From assembly GCA_003229995.1 (NCBI GenBank), contig QIGJ01000285.1, positions 1-5,991 of the forward strand: a stretch of 5,991 bases of DNA. The letters run 5' to 3'. The notes under the pieces are model-generated. The model was given only the letters and a program-made list of their open reading frames with translations, made no database searches and was not told the DNA's origin. Position 1 is the first letter of the stretch; the number at the start of each line of letters is the position of its first letter. A program made the position numbers and the translations under genes. This stretch comes from Gammaproteobacteria bacterium. GTDB taxonomy: Bacteria > Pseudomonadota > Gammaproteobacteria > SZUA-152. Positions 5,911 through 5,991 of the stretch are shown here, one piece after another.

Positions 5911-5991
5911 ATCCCGGCTTCAGCCCGTCTTCGCCCGTTCCTCAATCACAAAAGCTCGAAATAGAACGACTATTCCTGCACTTTTGTTCGG
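5875..5991. mobile_element. Palindromic element, copy 2, cut by window end
   Basis: It has the same orientation as copy 1. Two blocks are strongly conserved: 5904-5939 matches 4996-5031 at 35 of 36 bases, and 5966-5991 matches 5049-5074 at 25 of 26. The segment between them differs in length (26 nt here, 17 nt in copy 1) and, apart from a shared TCAATC, in sequence. Only the left half plus part of the core is visible, so whether it closes with an inverted right arm like copy 1 cannot be seen. Confidence 0.7.

Noticed and set aside
4996..5991. A CRISPR array based on the 36-nt repeat length
   Set aside because: Only two direct copies are present, about 0.9 kb apart with gene sequence between them. 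There are no regular short spacers and no cas genes.

Overview
The window looks like the chromosome of a Gram-negative, probably gammaproteobacterial, organism of moderate GC content. The evidence is an outer-membrane phospholipase A with a Sec signal peptide, and a large cyclic-di-GMP protein with the PilZ/DUF1631/GGDEF/EAL arrangement seen in proteobacteria. I cannot place it to genus from this sequence. All recognisable genes are on the + strand.

Layout. (1) Positions 36-1025 encode a complete PldA-type phospholipase A1 with an intact catalytic His-Ser-Asn set. A 30-nt near-perfect palindrome lies inside its coding sequence. (2) Positions 1026-1261 are a 236-nt spacer with a GC-rich hairpin (1066-1085) and only weak promoter candidates, then a good ribosome-binding site. 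(3) Positions 1262-4900 encode a 1212-residue protein joining a PilZ c-di-GMP receptor domain, a DUF1631 region split by a low-complexity linker, a GGDEF domain with a GSDEF signature, and an EAL domain that keeps its catalytic residues but lacks the arginine of the ExLxR motif. The linker is encoded by a 12-bp in-frame tandem repeat. (4) Positions 4901-5991 are unlike the rest. A 224-bp imperfect palindromic element (4967-5190) is followed by a fragment of a beta-hydroxyacid dehydrogenase (3-hydroxyisobutyrate dehydrogenase-like) gene. A second, same-orientation copy of the element then begins at 5875 and runs off the window.

How the parts relate. The phospholipase and the c-di-GMP protein have no evident functional link; they are neighbours separated by a hairpin-bearing spacer. 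The most interesting structure is the right end. The dehydrogenase fragment has lost its NAD-binding N-terminus and its normal C-terminus at sharp boundaries with two inverted 36-nt repeats (34 of 36 bases identical). These supply the G of its only upstream start-like codon, its last ten codons and its stop codon. I read this as a gene remnant caught between two copies of a non-autonomous, hairpin-forming repeat, not as a working gene. No transposase, integrase, CRISPR array, tRNA or rRNA is visible.
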